A stretch of 64,000 nt of DNA from Gaetbulibacter_A sp043876815 (lineage in GTDB: Bacteria; Bacteroidota; Bacteroidia; Flavobacteriales; Flavobacteriaceae): positions 496,001-560,000 of the forward strand of contig NZ_JBAWKA010000002.1 in the NCBI RefSeq assembly GCF_043876815.1. The letters run 5' to 3'. The notes below the pieces were generated by a model, which was not told where the DNA came from, made no database searches, and worked only from the letters and a program-made list of their open reading frames with translations. The translations under genes and the position numbers were made by a program. Below are positions 61,775 to 64,000 of the stretch, piece after piece (position 1 is the first letter of the stretch; each line of letters opens with the position of its first letter).

Positions 61775-62992
61775 TTGAACGAGCAACCTACTAAAACGAC
61801 AAAACGAATTGAACTATTGGATATTTACCGAGGATTTGCAATCCTCGGTATTTTTGTTGTAAACATCGTTATAATGAATTCGACTTTTCTAAACCAAGAC
61901 GAATTTGCAAAACAATGGACTTCCAATATTGATCAAATATCCGAGCTTATTTTAAAGCTCTTTTTCTACACTAAATTCTTCCCAATATTTTCATTATTAT
62001 TTGGTTTGGGAATATCAATGCAAGCCCTAAAATTGTTTGAAAATGATAAACTTTCATTTTCCTTTTTTGCTAGAAGAATGTCTATTTTGTTCTTTTTTGG
62101 GGCATTACACATCATATTATTATGGTCTGGAGATGTTTTAAATCTTTATGCCATTTTGGGACTTTTAACCACATTTTTCATAAGGAAATCTAATAAGTTG
62201 ATACTTGTCTTATCAGCGTTTTTTCTCTTCTTTCCATTTTATGACCAACTTTTTGAACACCTATTTAAACTATTAAATTTTCGGCCTGAAACCTATTTAA
62301 GTAATTATACTGGAGAAATTGTAAACCAAACCATTAAAAATGGCACTTATTTCCAAGGTGTCACACTGAGAATCATGGAATACCTTTCAAATATTCCCAT
62401 GTTATTTGGTTTTTTAGCCCCAATTGCCTTGTCCATGTTTTTACTGGGACTTTATCTTGGAAAAAATAAGATATATATGTCTTTAGAGTCTTTTTTAGAA
62501 AAAAAAATGAAGCCAATTCTATTGTTAACATTCATTACGAACGTTTATAGAATTCTGTTTTTGTTTGTGTTGACCAAACTGGAAATTTATAAAGTCGAGT
62601 TTTATAGAACAATTTTGATCAAATTAATGGTGATATCAGATGTAATGATGGGCTTGTTTTACTTATGGTTATTTGGTTGGATATGGCATCATACAAATTG
62701 GGGGAAAATTTTGTCGCCTTTAAAGTATGTAGGAAGGATGGCATTAACAAATTATATGTTTCAAAGTTTAATAGGGTTAATATTATTTTCCTCTGTCGGA
62801 TTTAAACTATACGAAACATTAAGTCCATCACATACTTTCATTTCGGCAATTTTCGTTTTTATAATTCAATTAATATTGAGTAAGTTTTGGCTGACCTATT
62901 TTAAGTTTGGGCCATTAGAATGGATATGGAGATGCCTGACCTATAATAAGTTACTTCCAATTAAAAAAAGACGGGTGTCTAACAGCGTATAA
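61775..62992 (+). CDS. DUF418 (YeiB-like) membrane protein
   Basis: The 405-residue protein starts at TTG (61775), where TTKRIELLDIYRGFAILGIFVVNIV is the DUF418/DUF1624 opening. It has about ten membrane helices, and the DUF418 C-terminal block reads PLKYVGRMALTNYMFQSLIGLILF and KFWLTYFKFGPLEWIWRCLTY. The family is related to acyltransferase-3-like membrane proteins; function unknown. The upstream gap of 57 bases holds no clear promoter. Confidence 0.9.
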   Translation: MNEQPTKTTKRIELLDIYRGFAILGIFVVNIVIMNSTFLNQDEFAKQWTSNIDQISELILKLFFYTKFFPIFSLLFGLGISMQALKLFENDKLSFSFFARRMSILFFFGALHIILLWSGDVLNLYAILGLLTTFFIRKSNKLILVLSAFFLFFPFYDQLFEHLFKLLNFRPETYLSNYTGEIVNQTIKNGTYFQGVTLRIMEYLSNIPMLFGFLAPIALSMFLLGLYLGKNKIYMSLESFLEKKMKPILLLTFITNVYRILFLFVLTKLEIYKVEFYRTILIKLMVISDVMMGLFYLWLFGWIWHHTNWGKILSPLKYVGRMALTNYMFQSLIGLILFSSVGFKLYETLSPSHTFISAIFVFIIQLILSKFWLTYFKFGPLEWIWRCLTYNKLLPIKKRRVSNSV

Positions 62993-63134
62993 AATTGATT
63001 GCTTGCTTCTTGCTTATTTCGGAAAATTATTCAGATTTCCCAAGGGTGTGGTTTTATTTGTTAAATTAGGTTCCTGAAGACCTAACTAATCGCAGCAGAG
63101 ACTGTTATGGTTCATCATAACCAACCATTAAGCT

Positions 63135-63245
63135 ATGATAATATTCTTTAGTTTATCAAAAAGTAATTTTGAAACACAAAATAAAAGATCCGGCAGACCT
63201 TTGATTGCGGTTACCGATTGCGGAATTAAACATGATAAATTTTAA
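63135..63245 (+). pseudogene. remnant of a DUF6090 5' end
   Basis: ATAACCAACCATTAAGCT precedes the ATG at 63135 and resembles the DUF6090 leader; the first codons read MIIFFSL where intact copies read MIKFFRK. The frame then leaves the family sequence and stops at 63245 after 36 codons. It ends 4 bases before a full DUF6090 gene, so it looks like the debris of a duplicated copy. Confidence 0.55.
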
Positions 63246-63249
63246 TACT

Positions 63250-64000
63250 ATGATCAAGTTTTTTAGACGTTTTAGAAAAGATCTTATACAGAAAAACAAA
63301 ATTAGCCAATACCTGAAATACGCTATTGGTGAAATTATTCTGGTCGTTATAGGAATTTTGATTGCTCTGCAGTTTAATACTTGGCGTGTGGAAAAAAACG
63401 ATCGGCACATCGAAAAAATACTATTAAAGAATATAAAAATGGATTTGGAAAGTGATATTCAGGAATTGAAAGGTGTAAGAGCATTTAAAACATCACAAAA
63501 TAAGGCAGCACTTAGACTTTTGGAATATTTGATTGATACTTCAAAACCACTAGAGGATACCGTGCAATTCGTTAATGATTTTAATCTTATGATTTACTTC
63601 ACAGTTCCAAGCCCTAATAGGACATCATTTGATATAGCCACCAGTACAGGGTATTTGAACAATATAACAAATGATCGTCTGAATAAAGAATTATCAAATT
63701 ATTACGCTAATATTGGTCTTGAGCAACATGTGACTGAAACCAAAAGGTTTATTAATGCATTCAACGACACTTACCTGATTAATAAATACCGAATATTTAA
63801 CAATTTGGTAATGGCTCTTGATGGTCAAGGAGGAGATTACGCTTTGGAGAGATATAAGGACGACAATCGACCTGTTATACAACTACAGGACATTAGGGGA
63901 GATGTAAGTCTGGAAAACTATTTAAATAATCTTTCGATAAGATTGGAAATTGGTATTATTGGACTTGAAAGGGAAGAAAGTTGGGCGCTTAGGCTTGTAG
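63250..64000 (+). CDS. DUF6090 family membrane protein (partial, cut by right edge)
   Basis: The open frame runs from ATG at 63250 past the window end, 250 codons. MIKFFRRFRKDLIQKNKISQ, a transmembrane helix at about residues 28-45 (EIILVVIGILIALQFNTWR) and a helical domain fit the family. This copy is more diverged in its first codons than the others and lacks the AACCAACCACTAACCA leader directly before its ATG, which instead precedes the remnant at 63135. Function unknown. Confidence 0.8.
   Translation, partial: MIKFFRRFRKDLIQKNKISQYLKYAIGEIILVVIGILIALQFNTWRVEKNDRHIEKILLKNIKMDLESDIQELKGVRAFKTSQNKAALRLLEYLIDTSKPLEDTVQFVNDFNLMIYFTVPSPNRTSFDIATSTGYLNNITNDRLNKELSNYYANIGLEQHVTETKRFINAFNDTYLINKYRIFNNLVMALDGQGGDYALERYKDDNRPVIQLQDIRGDVSLENYLNNLSIRLEIGIIGLEREESWALRLV

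Noticed and set aside
1..64000. CRISPR arrays, insertion sequences, prophage genes or rRNA operons
   Set aside because: No regularly spaced repeats, transposase, integrase, phage structural genes or rRNA-like sequence were seen.

Overview
The window reads as chromosome of a marine-type Bacteroidota, most likely Flavobacteriaceae. The DNA is AT-rich, several promoters match the Bacteroidota consensus TTG-N19/20-TAnnTTTG, a secreted laminarinase-like enzyme carries a type IX secretion sorting tail, and the housekeeping genes (fused CcsBA, BshB1, DUF4290, DUF2911, DUF6090, Asp-type MurA) are typical of the phylum. No rRNA, CRISPR array, phage module or intact insertion sequence was seen.

Layout. 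1-2.5 kb: three DUF6090 membrane-protein genes on the minus strand, the first cut by the window edge. 2.7-6.5 kb: small accessory genes (VOC protein, MDR oxidoreductase, S41 peptidase, RDD protein), the last flanked by inverted repeats and an attC-like element. 6.9-15.4 kb: core genes (tRNA-Met, class IV aminotransferase, YqgE, HU, fmt, recQ, murA). 15.5-19.7 kb: a three-FAS1 lipoprotein diverging from a multidomain GH16 glucanase. 19.8-34.0 kb: a 14-kb all-minus-strand light/UV-response island with four photolyase/cryptochrome paralogues (class I photolyase, an atypical cryptochrome, an iron-sulfur (6-4)-type photolyase, a CRY-DASH), folE, tspO, a glutathione peroxidase, SDRs, a flavin reductase, a UbiB-like kinase, a TetR-like regulator and several conserved small proteins (DUF2256, DUF2805, two tandem ~70-residue paralogues). 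34-54 kb: transport, metabolism and envelope genes (MgtC, Na+/solute symporter with a 36-residue partner, PIG-L hydrolase, CorA, MscS, Maf, KdsC, CcsBA, SatD/DUF3307, TMEM175, BshB1, tRNA-His). 54-64 kb: an accessory zone with an M28 peptidase, a possible HEPN-like gene inside a cassette-like frame of inverted repeats, more DUF6090 genes on the plus strand, a large alpha/beta hydrolase and a DUF418 protein.

The strongest unexplained signal is regulatory. The dyad TGTTTAA-N16-TTAAACA occurs three times (16982-17011, 25433-25462, 34005-34034), always in the same orientation and 5-6 bases upstream of a TAnnTTT(G/A) -7 element. It lies in front of the FAS1 lipoprotein and of both halves of the photolyase island. 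This predicts one regulator controlling a regulon that includes the whole DNA-repair/light island and an envelope lipoprotein.

The second signal is the cassette-like organisation of the accessory zones: inverted repeats bracket single genes, folded intergenic elements follow them, and DUF6090 copies share a leader sequence at both ends of the window.
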